Below, one piece after another: positions 24,179 through 33,161 of a DNA stretch of 64,000 nt; the first letter of the stretch is position 1, and each line of letters starts with the position of its first letter. The DNA lies in contig NZ_SHKL01000001.1 in the NCBI RefSeq assembly GCF_004217185.1, forward strand, positions 6,437,405-6,501,404. Reading direction: 5' to 3'. Position numbers and translations under genes: made by a program. The stretch comes from Pseudonocardia sediminis. GTDB taxonomy: Bacteria; Actinomycetota; Actinomycetes; Mycobacteriales; Pseudonocardiaceae. The notes beneath the pieces were generated by a model, which was not told where the DNA came from, ran no database searches, and was given only the letters and a program-made list of their open reading frames with translations.

Positions 24179-26145
24179 GACGCGGATCCCGTCGCCACGG
24201 TCCCGGCACGCTCGGCACCGTCGCCGGTCACCCGGTCCTCGGAGGCCCCGTCCCCGGCAGGCTCGCCGGTGATCCGAGCGGTCCCGGAGCCGCTCCCGTC
24301 GTCGAGGACGGAGTCGGGATCGCCAGCGGGGTCGCCGTCGGGGTCGCCATCGGGGTCGAGAGCCGCGGCCCGGGCGGCGGCCACGCGGTTCGCGTACCGC
24401 CCGCCCACCGCGAGAAGCAGCAGACCGGCGCCGATGAACGCCGCGACCCGACCGAGACCGTCGAGGGCCGGCAGGTCGAACAGGACCAGCTTGCCGAGAG
24501 CGGCGGCGATGAGCACGAAGCCGGCCCCGCCCGCCGACGGCCGGGCCACACCCCGGGCGAGCACGACCAGCCCCAGCACCGTGATCCCCACCGTGACCAG
24601 GACGTGCCCGGTCAGGAACCCGGCCGCGCCGGGCAGCACGAGCTGCGTCCCGGCGACGACCAGCCACGACGCCCCGTAGAGCCCGACGACCGCCGCGGGC
24701 AGCCACGCCGCCACCGGACGGCCGTCCGCGCCGACGAGTCCCGCCCGGCGCACCGCGACGAGCGCCCCGGCCGCGACCAGGACCAGCAGCGCGGCCCCGG
24801 CCGGAGCCGCACCGAGCCCGCCGGAGAGCGCGGCGGAGGGAAGGGGGCCGGCCAGTGCGGACGGGTCGGCCAGCGTCGCGAGGCACAGCAGGACCCCGGG
24901 CACCGCGAAGGCCGTCCCGGCCGTCAGGACGGTGCGCATCCGCAGCACGCCCGCGACCGTCACCAGCGCCAGGGCCTCGACGAGCAGGGCCAGGGTGAGC
25001 GACCCGCCGTCGAGCAGAAGCGCCGTCGCCGTCATCACCAGCACCGCCGCGGCGGCCGCTGCGGCGAGTCGGATCCCCCGGTAGAGCACCCGCGCGGCGG
25101 CCAGGGCGAGCCCGGCCGCACCGGCGACCGCGGCTCCGGGCGTCCCGCCGAGGACGGCCGCGGAGACGAGCAGCGGCAGCGGCGCCAGGAGCAGGGTCAG
25201 GACGGGCGGCGCGGGCGGAGGACGCAGCGCCGCGAGCGCGGCGACGGCCGTTCCGAGAGCCAATGCCACCGCCGCCACCGCGACGACCGCCACGTCGTCG
25301 GCCGGGTTCGACGAGATCAGCGCGACGACGGCCGCGAGCAGGCCGTGCACGGCCGTGGACAGGGCGGCGACCGGGTTCAGCACCGCCCACTCCTCCCGGT
25401 CGGTCCGGCGCAGCGCCGTGACGCCGACGGCCGCCTGCAGCACCAGCGCGAGGCCCAGTCCGAGTGCGCCCGGACCGTCCCCGACGACCGGCAACGCGAT
25501 CTCGGCGGCGACCAGCACCCCGAGCGCGAGCGGCAGGCTCCGCCACCTCCCGGCGAGCGCGATCCCGCCCGCGGCCGCCAGCAGGCAGCCGGCGAGCCCG
25601 GCCGTCACCGGCAGCAGTGCGTAGAGCGCGGTCGCCGCGGCCAGGCTGCAGAACAGCGCCAGGACCCCGGTCCCGGCCAGCGCGGCCGACGCCGTTCCCA
25701 GAGCCGACCGGCGGGCCACCCGGGTGCCGGCGCCCACCAGCGCCGCCCCGAGCACCACCCCGCAGGCCACCCGGACGAGCGGGGAGAGCCAGCCCGCCGT
25801 CGCCGCGAGGGCCAGCAGCATCACCACGCCGCCGACCGTCACGACCGCCCCGGCCCAGACCGGAAGCCGGGACCAGTCCGAGATCAGGGGAGGACGGGTG
25901 CCGGACAGCGCGGTCCGGACCGGGCCGGTCATCGGCTCCGAGCGGGCCACCAGCCCGCCCAGGACGCTCGGGTCCGGGACCGTCCGCGGCTGCGGGAGCC
26001 CCGAGACGGCGCGCCGGTAGACCCGGCGGTGACCGGGCTCACGCAGACCGGTCACGGTCTCGAGCGCCGCGATCCGGTCGTCGAGATCGGAGATCCGGGC
26101 ACGGAGCCCGGTGATCACGTCGGGGTCATCGGTGCAGGTCGTCAT
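24175..26145 (-). CDS. DUF2339 family multi-pass membrane protein
   Basis: 656 residues, ATG at 26143-26145 (no clear ribosome-binding site). A short coiled coil (GLRARISDLDDRIAALETV) is followed by a Pro/Arg linker and about 18 to 20 hydrophobic helices made largely of Ala, Leu, Val and Gly. The last helices (GKLVLFDLPALDGLGRVAAF) are the most family-like part of DUF2339. The C-terminal tail has DPDGDPDGDPAGDPDS, encoded by 12-bp tandem repeats, so it is acidic and probably of variable length. The family is widespread and uncharacterised. It overlaps the next gene by four bases, giving a coupled operon of three unknowns. Confidence 0.7.
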   Translation of the reverse strand: MTTCTDDPDVITGLRARISDLDDRIAALETVTGLREPGHRRVYRRAVSGLPQPRTVPDPSVLGGLVARSEPMTGPVRTALSGTRPPLISDWSRLPVWAGAVVTVGGVVMLLALAATAGWLSPLVRVACGVVLGAALVGAGTRVARRSALGTASAALAGTGVLALFCSLAAATALYALLPVTAGLAGCLLAAAGGIALAGRWRSLPLALGVLVAAEIALPVVGDGPGALGLGLALVLQAAVGVTALRRTDREEWAVLNPVAALSTAVHGLLAAVVALISSNPADDVAVVAVAAVALALGTAVAALAALRPPPAPPVLTLLLAPLPLLVSAAVLGGTPGAAVAGAAGLALAAARVLYRGIRLAAAAAAAVLVMTATALLLDGGSLTLALLVEALALVTVAGVLRMRTVLTAGTAFAVPGVLLCLATLADPSALAGPLPSAALSGGLGAAPAGAALLVLVAAGALVAVRRAGLVGADGRPVAAWLPAAVVGLYGASWLVVAGTQLVLPGAAGFLTGHVLVTVGITVLGLVVLARGVARPSAGGAGFVLIAAALGKLVLFDLPALDGLGRVAAFIGAGLLLLAVGGRYANRVAAARAAALDPDGDPDGDPAGDPDSVLDDGSGSGTARITGEPAGDGASEDRVTGDGAERAGTVATGSAS

Positions 26146-26364
26146 GGGGGGAGTGTCGCCACGACCGGCCCAGTAGCGGATGCGTAGGACTACGGCACGG
26201 AACGGACGAGCGTGATCGAACCGAGATGAATCACCGGAGCGGAGCAACCCCCGTGGGGCCCGGGCGTCTCTACGTATGGGTCCGCACAAGACTTCGACAC
26301 GAAAACCGCAACCAGACCGTGACTCCGTCGTTGGATCATCAGAGCGGACCTGTATGGAGGAAGT

Positions 26365-27321
26365 GTGAGCGCTGTAACGCCCGCCCGCCCGGCCGTCACG
26401 CCTGACTCGAACGCGCCTGTGCGTCCGAGTCAGCCGACCGGCACCGGTGTGGCACAGACGCCCTTCCCGGGCACGTCCGCACATCGGACGACCCCCTTGA
26501 CGGAGGCGGAGGCCCCCGAGGGCTTCCGTCGCCCCCGGCCGCGCCCGGCACCCCGGCGCACCCCGAACCCCGCCGTCTCGGTGATCGTGCCGACGCGCAA
26601 CGAGGCTCGGAACCTGGAGATCGTGCTCCCCGCGATCGCCGCGGTCCGCCCCGCGGTGCACGAGGTGATCGTGGTGGACGGCAACTCCACCGACAACACC
26701 GTCGCCGCCGCGCGTCGCACCCTGCCGTGGGCCCGGGTCATCACCCAGACCCGCAAGGGCAAGGGCAACGCCATGGCCTGCGGGTTCACCGCGGCCACCG
26801 GTGACGTCATCGTCATGTTCGACGCCGACGGCTCGGCCGACCCGGGCGAGATCCCGGCGTTCGTGTCCGCGCTGGTCGCCGGCGCCGACTTCGCCAAGGG
26901 CAGCCGGTTCCGCAAGGGCGGCGGCAGCGACGACATCACGCTGTTGCGCAAGACCGGCAACGCCGGTCTCAACGGGGTCGCGAACCGCCTCTTCGGCACC
27001 GCCTACACCGACCTCTGCTACGGGTACAACGCCTTCTGGGCCGACCTCGTCCCGCAGCTGGAGCTCCCGGACCCGGCGATCCCGCAGCCCGAGGACGGCT
27101 CGATGATCTGGGGCGACGGGTTCGAGATCGAGACGGTGCTCAACTGCCGTGTCGCCGCCGCCGGCCTGAAGATCACCGAGGTGCCGTCGGTCGAGCGCGA
27201 GCGCATGTTCGGCGAGACCAACCTGCGGACCTTCGCGGACGGCACCCGCGTGCTGCGTACGCTGGCCGCAGAGCACCGGCGTGCCGAGCGCCGTCGTAAG
27301 GGCTCCGGCTACGCGCGCTAG
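26365..27321 (+). CDS. Family 2 glycosyltransferase
   Basis: 318 residues, GTG at 26365 with GGAGG at 26356-26360. The first 70 residues are Pro/Thr-rich and disordered. The GT-A catalytic domain begins with VSVIVPTRNEARNLEIVLPA, then VHEVIVVDGNSTDNTV, KGKGNAMACGF and the metal-binding VIVMFDADGSADPGE (DAD). The region YGYNAFWADLVP and GFEIETVLNCRVAAAGLKITEVPS is typical of dolichol-phosphate-mannose-synthase-like and cell-wall GT2 enzymes. No membrane segment. Acceptor and sugar unknown. Probably in one operon with the second GT2 gene, 67 bases downstream. Confidence 0.88.
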   Translation: MSAVTPARPAVTPDSNAPVRPSQPTGTGVAQTPFPGTSAHRTTPLTEAEAPEGFRRPRPRPAPRRTPNPAVSVIVPTRNEARNLEIVLPAIAAVRPAVHEVIVVDGNSTDNTVAAARRTLPWARVITQTRKGKGNAMACGFTAATGDVIVMFDADGSADPGEIPAFVSALVAGADFAKGSRFRKGGGSDDITLLRKTGNAGLNGVANRLFGTAYTDLCYGYNAFWADLVPQLELPDPAIPQPEDGSMIWGDGFEIETVLNCRVAAAGLKITEVPSVERERMFGETNLRTFADGTRVLRTLAAEHRRAERRRKGSGYAR

Positions 27322-27388
27322 CGATCGGCCCTGCCGGTCGCGGGCTCCCGGGGCCGGAGACATCCGTGCACCGAGGAGTGAGTAGTCC

Positions 27389-28444
27389 GTGAACGCTGTG
27401 CCCCCCGGCGTCCGAGGCCCGAACGGTTCCGCGGGAGACCGCGGGACCACGCTCACGTCGAGCGTCGTGGTCTGCGTCTACACCGAGAAGCGGTGGGACG
27501 ACATCGTCGACGCCGTGAGGTCGGTGGCCGCGCAGGACGTGGCGGCCACCGAGACGATCGTCGTCGTCGACCACAACGACGCGCTGCTCGTCCGGGCCGG
27601 CCACGAGTTCGCGCCGCACGGGGTCCGGGTGATCCCGAACCGCTTCAAGCAGGGCCTGTCCGGGGCCCGCAACACCGCCGTCGCCGAGGCGACCGGTGAG
27701 ATCGTCGTCTTTCTCGACGACGACGCGTCGGCCCGCCCCGGCTGGCTGCGCGCCCTGCTCGCGCCCTACGCCGACCCGTCGGTGATCGGGGTCGGCGGTG
27801 TGGCGCACCCGCGCTGGCCCACCCGGCGTCCCTCGACGCTGCCGGGTGCCGCGCCGCGTGACCCGAACGCCACCGGCGAGCTGGACTGGGTGGTCGGCTG
27901 CACCTACACCGGTCAGCCCACCGAGCGGTCCGAGGTCCGCAACCTGATGGGCTGCAACATGTCCCTGCGCGCCGAGGTGTTCAAGCGCGTCGGCGGCTTC
28001 GCCGAGGACATGGGCCGGATCGGGAAGAACCCGCTGGGCTGCGAGGAGACCGAGCTCTGCATCCGCGCCCGGCAGGCCTACACCGCCGACGGCCGCACCC
28101 CGAAGATCATCTTCGAGCCGCGCGCCGCGGTCGACCACCGGGTCAGCGAGGACCGCGTCGAGTGGGCCTACCTGCTGCGCCGCGGTTGGGCCGAGGGCCT
28201 GTCCAAGGCCGCCGTGTCCAAGGTCGTCGGCACCGGGGACTCGCTGTCCACCGAGAGCAGCTACACGCTCAAGGTCCTCCCCGGCGGCGTCGTGCGCGAG
28301 CTGCGGGACAAGAACCCGGCCTCGGCCGCCGCGATCGCGGCCTGCTTCGCCGTCACCGCGGCCGGCTACGTCCGGGGACGCCTGCCCGGCGCCACCGCCC
28401 ACGTGCGGCTCCCGGCCGCCGGCAGCCCGCGCAGCGGTGCCTGA
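27389..28444 (+). CDS. Family 2 glycosyltransferase, GT2_Chondroitinase_like type
   Basis: 351 residues, GTG at 27389 with GAGGAG about ten bases upstream. The GT-A fold shows SSVVVCVYTEKRWDDIVDAV, TIVVVDHNDALL, KQGLSGARNTAV and the metal site IVVFLDDDASARPGWL (DDD). The downstream NLMGCNMSLRAEVFKRVGGF and CEETELCIRAR carry the usual ED-type catalytic region. A C-terminal hydrophobic stretch (AAAIAACFAVTAAGYV) may anchor it to the membrane. It follows another GT2 gene and overlaps trmB by eight bases. Likely to make a cell-surface or secreted glycan; product unknown. Confidence 0.88.
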   Translation: MNAVPPGVRGPNGSAGDRGTTLTSSVVVCVYTEKRWDDIVDAVRSVAAQDVAATETIVVVDHNDALLVRAGHEFAPHGVRVIPNRFKQGLSGARNTAVAEATGEIVVFLDDDASARPGWLRALLAPYADPSVIGVGGVAHPRWPTRRPSTLPGAAPRDPNATGELDWVVGCTYTGQPTERSEVRNLMGCNMSLRAEVFKRVGGFAEDMGRIGKNPLGCEETELCIRARQAYTADGRTPKIIFEPRAAVDHRVSEDRVEWAYLLRRGWAEGLSKAAVSKVVGTGDSLSTESSYTLKVLPGGVVRELRDKNPASAAAIAACFAVTAAGYVRGRLPGATAHVRLPAAGSPRSGA

Positions 28445-29255
28445 GACGTCCAGCCCCGCGGTGCCCGAGACGGCCGGTCGTCCCGACGACCGGCGGGACC
28501 CGCGCGAGCCGGGCTCCCGGATCCGCAGCTTCGTCCACCAGCGCAACCGCCTGACCGAGGGTCAGCAGAACGCCTGGGACCGCTGGTGGCCCGGCCTCGG
28601 CCGGGACGTCGACGACGTCGTCGCGGGTGCCGTCGACAGCGGCACGCCGTGGGACCCGCACGCCTGGTTCGGCCGCGACGCCCCCGTCCTGCTGGAGATC
28701 GGCTCCGGGATGGGCGAGACGACCGCGGCGCTGGCCGTCGCCGAGCCGGAGATCGACCACGTCGCCGTCGAGGTGTTCGAACCCGGTCTGGCGCAACTGC
28801 TCATGCGCGTCACCGACGCGGAGCTGAGCAACCAGAGACTGCTCCGCGGGGACGCCGTGGACCTTCTCGAGCACGCCGTCGCGCCGGCGTCGCTCGACGG
28901 CATCCGGGTGTATTTCCCGGACCCGTGGCCCAAGCGGCGTCACCACAAGCGCCGGCTCGTTCAGCCCGCGTTCGCGGCCCTGGCCGCGTCCCGGATCCGG
29001 CCCGGCGGGACCCTGCACCTGGCCACCGACTGGTCCGACTACGCCGAGGGCATGCGTGCCGTCTGCGCAGCTCAGCCCGCTCTCGAGCTCCGCGACGAGA
29101 GCGCGCCGGGCAGTGGCTGGTCGCGCCGTCCGGACTGGCGTCCGATGACCAAGTTCGAGGCCCGCGCCGTGGAGGAGGGCCGCCCCGTCCGCGATCTGCT
29201 GTACACGATCGTGCAGCTCAGGGCCACCGGTGACTTACGGAGCGTGACCGGGTAA
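28437..29255 (+). CDS. trmB: tRNA (guanine-N7-)-methyltransferase
   Basis: 272 residues, GTG at 28437 overlapping the preceding gene. The Rossmann methyltransferase has SAM motif LLEIGSGMGETTAALA (about residues 85-100), IDHVAVEVFEPGLAQLL, and the TrmB signature DGIRVYFPDPWPKRRHHKRRL (residues about 157-177 hold the YFPDPWPK core). It methylates G46 of tRNA. The N-terminal extension of about 45 residues is disordered and includes RIRSFVHQRNRLTEGQ, normal for actinobacterial TrmB. The link to two glycosyltransferases upstream is probably only positional. Confidence 0.95.
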   Translation: MPETSSPAVPETAGRPDDRRDPREPGSRIRSFVHQRNRLTEGQQNAWDRWWPGLGRDVDDVVAGAVDSGTPWDPHAWFGRDAPVLLEIGSGMGETTAALAVAEPEIDHVAVEVFEPGLAQLLMRVTDAELSNQRLLRGDAVDLLEHAVAPASLDGIRVYFPDPWPKRRHHKRRLVQPAFAALAASRIRPGGTLHLATDWSDYAEGMRAVCAAQPALELRDESAPGSGWSRRPDWRPMTKFEARAVEEGRPVRDLLYTIVQLRATGDLRSVTG

Positions 29256-29309
29256 GAAGTACTCTGGCCCGCCTCGGACCCCCGCCGAGTGACCCCGAAG
29301 GACACATCT

Positions 29310-30593
29310 GTGACGACGGTGGAGAACGCACCGCCCAGCACCGTGGACGGCCAGGTGACTCTCACGTCCCGGCCGACGCGGTGCCCGGTCGTGAACCCCG
29401 CACGCCCGAGTCCCGGACCACGGCGTCCGGTGATGCCGGCGCGCTCGCAGCCCGCGGCGGCCCCGCCCCAGGAGCAGCAGCCGGCACCGGCCGAGGTCGA
29501 GCCGGGTGCGGTGGACCCCGCCCGGGCCGAGGAGTTCCTGCACCAGGTCTACGCCGAGACGACCCCGGCGATCCCGTTCCCGGCGCGGCTCCGCCAGGTG
29601 CGCACCGAGATCGAGCGCACCGGGATCTACAGCCACACCACCCACGAGCTGACGTTCGGGGCGCGGGTGGCGTGGCGGAACTCCGCGCGCTGCATCGGGC
29701 GGCTGTACTGGAAGTCGCTGCAGGTCCGCGACCTGCGCCACCTGCACGACCCGGCCGACGTCGCGCAGGAGAGCGTCGGGCACCTGCGCGCGGCCACCCG
29801 GGACGGGCGGATCCGCTCGACGATCACCGTCTTCGCCCCGGACGGCCCGGGCCGCCCCGGCCCGCGGATCCACAACGACCAGCTGATCCGCTACGCCGGC
29901 CACACGAACGACGACGGCACCGTCACCGGTGACCCGGGCCAGGTCGCGTTCACCGACCACGTCGTCTCCCTGGGCTGGCCCCGGCCGGAGCCGCGCGGAC
30001 GGTTCGACGTGCTCCCGCTGCTGGTCACCGGCGGCGACGGCCGGTCGCGCCTGTTCGACGTCCCGCCGGACGCCGTGCAGGAGGTCCCGCTGAGCCACCC
30101 GGACCTCGACTGGTTCGCCGGCATGGGTCTGAAGTGGCACGCGGTGCCCGCGATCAGCAACATGCCGCTGGAGATCGGCGGCGTCGTCTACCCGGCCGCG
30201 CCGTTCAACGGCTGGTACCTCGACACCGAGATCGGCGCCCGCAACCTCGCCGACCGCGACCGCTACGACCTGCTCCCGGAGATCGCGGAGCGGATGGGCC
30301 TCGACACCCGCTCGGTGCGCACGATGTGGCGCGACCGCGCGGCGATCGAGCTGGTCCGGGCCGTCACGCACTCCTACGACGAGGCCGGCGTGACGATGGC
30401 CGACCACCACACCGAGTCCGAGCGCTTCCTGACCCACGTGGCGCGGGAGAACGAGGCCGGTCGCAAGTGCCCGGCGGACTGGAGCTGGATCGTCCCGCCG
30501 GTCTCCGGCGGGCTGACCCCGGTCTTCCACCGCTACTACGACGAGCCGGACGACGACCTGCGCCCGGCGTTCCTGCCGCCGCACGGCATCTGA
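29310..30593 (+). CDS. nos: Bacterial nitric oxide synthase, oxygenase domain
   Basis: 427 residues. The GTG at 29310 is preferred to the GTG at 29289 because AAGGA stands eight bases before it. After a Pro/Ala-rich extension of about 65 residues, the oxygenase fold shows VAWRNSARCIGR with the haem-ligand cysteine (about residue 128), GWPRPEPRGRFDVLPLL, and the substrate pocket NMPLEIGGVVYPAAPFNGWY with the arginine-binding glutamate, then TEIGARNLAD. It oxidises arginine to citrulline and NO using electrons from an unrelated reductase, since no reductase domain is present. The N-terminal zinc-binding region of animal enzymes is absent, as in other bacterial forms. Stands alone after trmB. 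Confidence 0.93.
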   Translation: MTTVENAPPSTVDGQVTLTSRPTRCPVVNPARPSPGPRRPVMPARSQPAAAPPQEQQPAPAEVEPGAVDPARAEEFLHQVYAETTPAIPFPARLRQVRTEIERTGIYSHTTHELTFGARVAWRNSARCIGRLYWKSLQVRDLRHLHDPADVAQESVGHLRAATRDGRIRSTITVFAPDGPGRPGPRIHNDQLIRYAGHTNDDGTVTGDPGQVAFTDHVVSLGWPRPEPRGRFDVLPLLVTGGDGRSRLFDVPPDAVQEVPLSHPDLDWFAGMGLKWHAVPAISNMPLEIGGVVYPAAPFNGWYLDTEIGARNLADRDRYDLLPEIAERMGLDTRSVRTMWRDRAAIELVRAVTHSYDEAGVTMADHHTESERFLTHVARENEAGRKCPADWSWIVPPVSGGLTPVFHRYYDEPDDDLRPAFLPPHGI

Positions 30594-30625
30594 GCGCCGC
30601 GGCGCACGCCGTCCCCTCGGGCGGC

Positions 30626-31066
30626 TCAGACGCGGGGCGGGGCGGCCAGGCCCGGGACCTGACGGGTGCGGCCGCGGAACTCCGCGACGACCGTCCCGTC
30701 GGCGGTGCGCACGGTGACGTCGTAGAGCCCGGAGCGCCCGGCCAGCGCGCGCTCGGTCGCGGTCGCGGTGAGCTCGTCACCGAGCGAGCCGGGGCGCAGG
30801 AACGCGATGTCCGCGCCGGAGGCGACGGTCGAGGTGCCGTAGCTGTTGCAGGCGTGCGCCATCGCCGTGTCGGCCAGCAGGAACAGCACCCCGCCGTGGC
30901 AGACGCCGTGCCCGTTGACCTGGTGCTCGGCGACGGTCAGGGTCGCCGTCGCGTGGCCGGGCCCGATCGCGGCGACGGCGATCCCGGCCGAGCGTGCCGC
31001 CGCGTCCGCGGCCACCATCGCGGCCGAGGACTCCTCGGCCACCTGCTGCGCATCCGTCGTGCTCAT
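30626..31066 (-). CDS. PaaI-type hotdog thioesterase
   Basis: 146 residues from the ATG at 31064-31066. A single hotdog domain with the active-site region NGHGVCHGGVLFLLADTAMA (about residues 54-73): HGG followed by the D in LADTA is the catalytic pattern of PaaI/YbgC-type acyl-CoA thioesterases. IAFLRPGSLGDELTATA is the second conserved strand. PaaI hydrolyses phenylacetyl- or hydroxyphenylacetyl-CoA to rescue CoA. No other paa genes are near, so the true substrate may be another aryl- or acyl-CoA. Divergent from the NYN gene. Confidence 0.87.
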   Translation of the reverse strand: MSTTDAQQVAEESSAAMVAADAAARSAGIAVAAIGPGHATATLTVAEHQVNGHGVCHGGVLFLLADTAMAHACNSYGTSTVASGADIAFLRPGSLGDELTATATERALAGRSGLYDVTVRTADGTVVAEFRGRTRQVPGLAAPPRV

Positions 31067-31119
31067 GGGCGTCAGTCTCGCCGACGCCCACCGCGGGGCG
31101 GGCACCGCAGGTACGGCGA

Positions 31120-31125
31120 TAAGGT
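31120..31125 (+). promoter_or_regulatory. Putative -10 element (TAAGGT) of the NYN gene
   Basis: TAAGGT, six bases, ATG at 31132. Leaderless pattern. Confidence 0.55.
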
Positions 31126-31131
31126 CGGGGC

Positions 31132-31803
31132 ATGACGAGCGGGGCGCCCATGGTCGGCACGGACACCCGTGCGGGTGGCTCCGCCACCGGCACCCAGCCC
31201 GGGCCGCCGCCGCGCGTCCTGCTGGTCTGGGACGCCCCCAACATGGACATGAGCCTCGGCTCGCTCCTCGGCGCCCGCCCGACGTCGGCCTACCGGCCGC
31301 GCTTCGACGCCGTCGGCCGCTGGCTGCTCGACCTGGCCGGCCCCGATGCCGAGGCCGAGGCGTGCGTGTTCACCAACGTCGCCCCGGGCAGCGTCGAGAC
31401 CGTCCGGCCGTGGGTGGAGGCGCTGCGCAACGTCGGCTTCGCCGTGTTCGCCAAGCCGAAGACCCACGACGACTCCGACGTCGACGACGACATGCTCGCC
31501 CACATCGGGCTGCGCGCGTCCGAGGGCCGGCTGCGGCACCTGGTCGTCGCCTCCGGTGACGGGCGGGCGTTCCGGGAGCCGCTGGAGAAGCTCAACGACG
31601 ACGGCACCGACGTCACGGTGATCGGTTTCCGGGAGTACGCCGGGTTCGCGCAGGCCTCCGAGGTCATCTCGTTCCTCGATCTCGAGGACATCGACGGCGT
31701 GTTCCGCGAGCCGCTGCCGCGGGTCACCCTGGACGCCCTGCCCGACGAGGGTGCCTGGCTGCCGCCGTTTCGCTCGCTGCGGTCGTTGCTGGACCGCCGG
31801 TGA
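31132..31803 (+). CDS. NYN domain (LabA/DUF88) putative RNase
   Basis: 223 residues. After 27 flexible residues comes VLLVWDAPNMDMSLGSLL with the first acidic residue of the NYN (PIN-like) nuclease centre. Next are KTHDDSDVDDDMLAHI and LVVASGDGRAFREPLEKLN, which supply the remaining aspartates (DVDDD and SGDGR). Such proteins are metal-dependent RNases of the PIN superfamily. The start is six bases from a -10-like TAAGGT. The stop overlaps the start of the amidohydrolase gene (GTGA), so the two are co-translated, though a functional link is not obvious. Confidence 0.87.
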   Translation: MTSGAPMVGTDTRAGGSATGTQPGPPPRVLLVWDAPNMDMSLGSLLGARPTSAYRPRFDAVGRWLLDLAGPDAEAEACVFTNVAPGSVETVRPWVEALRNVGFAVFAKPKTHDDSDVDDDMLAHIGLRASEGRLRHLVVASGDGRAFREPLEKLNDDGTDVTVIGFREYAGFAQASEVISFLDLEDIDGVFREPLPRVTLDALPDEGAWLPPFRSLRSLLDRR

Positions 31804-33161
31804 GCACACCGGTGCCCCCGGCCGTGGCACCCACCGTCCAGCGCCTGACCGCCCCGGTCGCGCTGAGCTGCGCGCCGGGTTTCCCGATCGTGCGCGACGC
31901 GGTGCTCGACGTCGACACGACCGGCCGGATCGCGTTCTTCGGCCGCGCCGTCGACGCCCCGCCCTCCGACGCGACCGTGCGGCCGCTGCCCGGCCTGCTG
32001 ATGCCCGGCATGGTCAACACCCACTGCCACACCCCGATGTCGGTGCTGCGCGGGATGGGTGGCGACCTGCCGCTGATGCCGTGGCTGACCGGCGTGATGT
32101 GGCCGGCCGAGGCGCTGCTGACCGAACAGGACGCGTACGCCGGGATGCTGGCCGGCTGCCTGGACCTGCTGCGCACCGGCTGCACCACCAGCGTCGAGAT
32201 GTACTTCTTCACCGACGCGATCGCCGACGCGGTGCGTGCCGCGGGGTCCCGCGCCGTGCTCACCCCGGGGATCATCGCCGCGCCCGGCTGGGACCGTCTG
32301 GGCACCTGGGAGCAGATGCGCGACGACGTCTCGGCCCGGATCGACGCCCACGGCCTCGTCCCGGACGCCGACGGGCGGATCGAGTTCGGCTACGGCCCGC
32401 ACTCGGCGTACACGCTGCCCGCCGAGGCACTGGCCTCGGTCGGTGAGCACGCCCGGGCCCGCGGCGCACTGCTGCACACCCACGTCGCGGAGTCGCTCGG
32501 CGAGGACGCGCACCTGCGCGACGCGCACGGCTCCGTCCCGGCGCTGCTGGAGCAGACCGGGACGCTCGGCGGCCGTGTACTGGCCGCGCACTCGGTGCAC
32601 CTGTCCGACGCCGACGTGGACGTCTTCACCCGGCACGCGGTCGCCGTCGCGCACTGCCCGGGCTCGAACTCCAAGCTCGCCGCCGGCACCGCCCGTCTGC
32701 TGGACCTGCGCCGCGCCGGCGTCCGGGTCGGCCTGGGCACCGACGGCCCGGCGTCCTGCGACGACATGGACATGTGGCAGCAGGCCCGCCTGGCCGGGCT
32801 GCTGGCCCGCGTCGGCGCCGACGACGCCGCCGCGCTGACCGCCGCCGACGTCCTGCTGCTGGCCACCGCCGACGCCGCGCACGCGATCGGGCGCGACGAC
32901 CTGGGCGTGCTGGAGGCGGGCCGCTGGGCCGACGTCGTGCACGTCGACACCGACGACATCGCGTTCGTCGCCCCGGACGACGACGCCCAGCTGGTCTCGA
33001 ACCTGGTCTGGGCGGGCGGGTCGCGGCTGGTCCGCGACGTGTGGGTGTCCGGGGAGCAGGTCGTGGAGGACGGGGAGCCGACCCGCTCGGACCGCCGCGC
33101 CGCCGTCTCCGGCGTCCGCGCCGTGTCGACCCGCCTGCGCGCCGCCCTGGCCGCCGCCTGA
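31800..33161 (+). CDS. Amidohydrolase of the MtaD/TrzN (deaminase) type
   Basis: 453 residues, GTG overlapping the NYN stop. The metal-dependent TIM barrel carries the metal ligands HCH in MVNTHCHTPMSVLRG (about residues 70-84), LLHTHVAES, AAHSVHLSDAD and VGLGTDGPASCDDMDMW. This set fits the mononuclear subgroup that includes 5'-methylthioadenosine/S-adenosylhomocysteine deaminase and atrazine chlorohydrolase-like enzymes. The N- and C-terminal beta-sandwich halves are present. It likely deaminates an adenosine derivative or other purine; the exact substrate cannot be told. Ends at a bidirectional hairpin. Confidence 0.88.
   Translation: MSTPVPPAVAPTVQRLTAPVALSCAPGFPIVRDAVLDVDTTGRIAFFGRAVDAPPSDATVRPLPGLLMPGMVNTHCHTPMSVLRGMGGDLPLMPWLTGVMWPAEALLTEQDAYAGMLAGCLDLLRTGCTTSVEMYFFTDAIADAVRAAGSRAVLTPGIIAAPGWDRLGTWEQMRDDVSARIDAHGLVPDADGRIEFGYGPHSAYTLPAEALASVGEHARARGALLHTHVAESLGEDAHLRDAHGSVPALLEQTGTLGGRVLAAHSVHLSDADVDVFTRHAVAVAHCPGSNSKLAAGTARLLDLRRAGVRVGLGTDGPASCDDMDMWQQARLAGLLARVGADDAAALTAADVLLLATADAAHAIGRDDLGVLEAGRWADVVHVDTDDIAFVAPDDDAQLVSNLVWAGGSRLVRDVWVSGEQVVEDGEPTRSDRRAAVSGVRAVSTRLRAALAAA

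Noticed and set aside
29310..31066. NOS reductase domain or partner
   Set aside because: The downstream gene is a hotdog thioesterase; no flavodoxin, FAD or NADPH-binding reductase is present.
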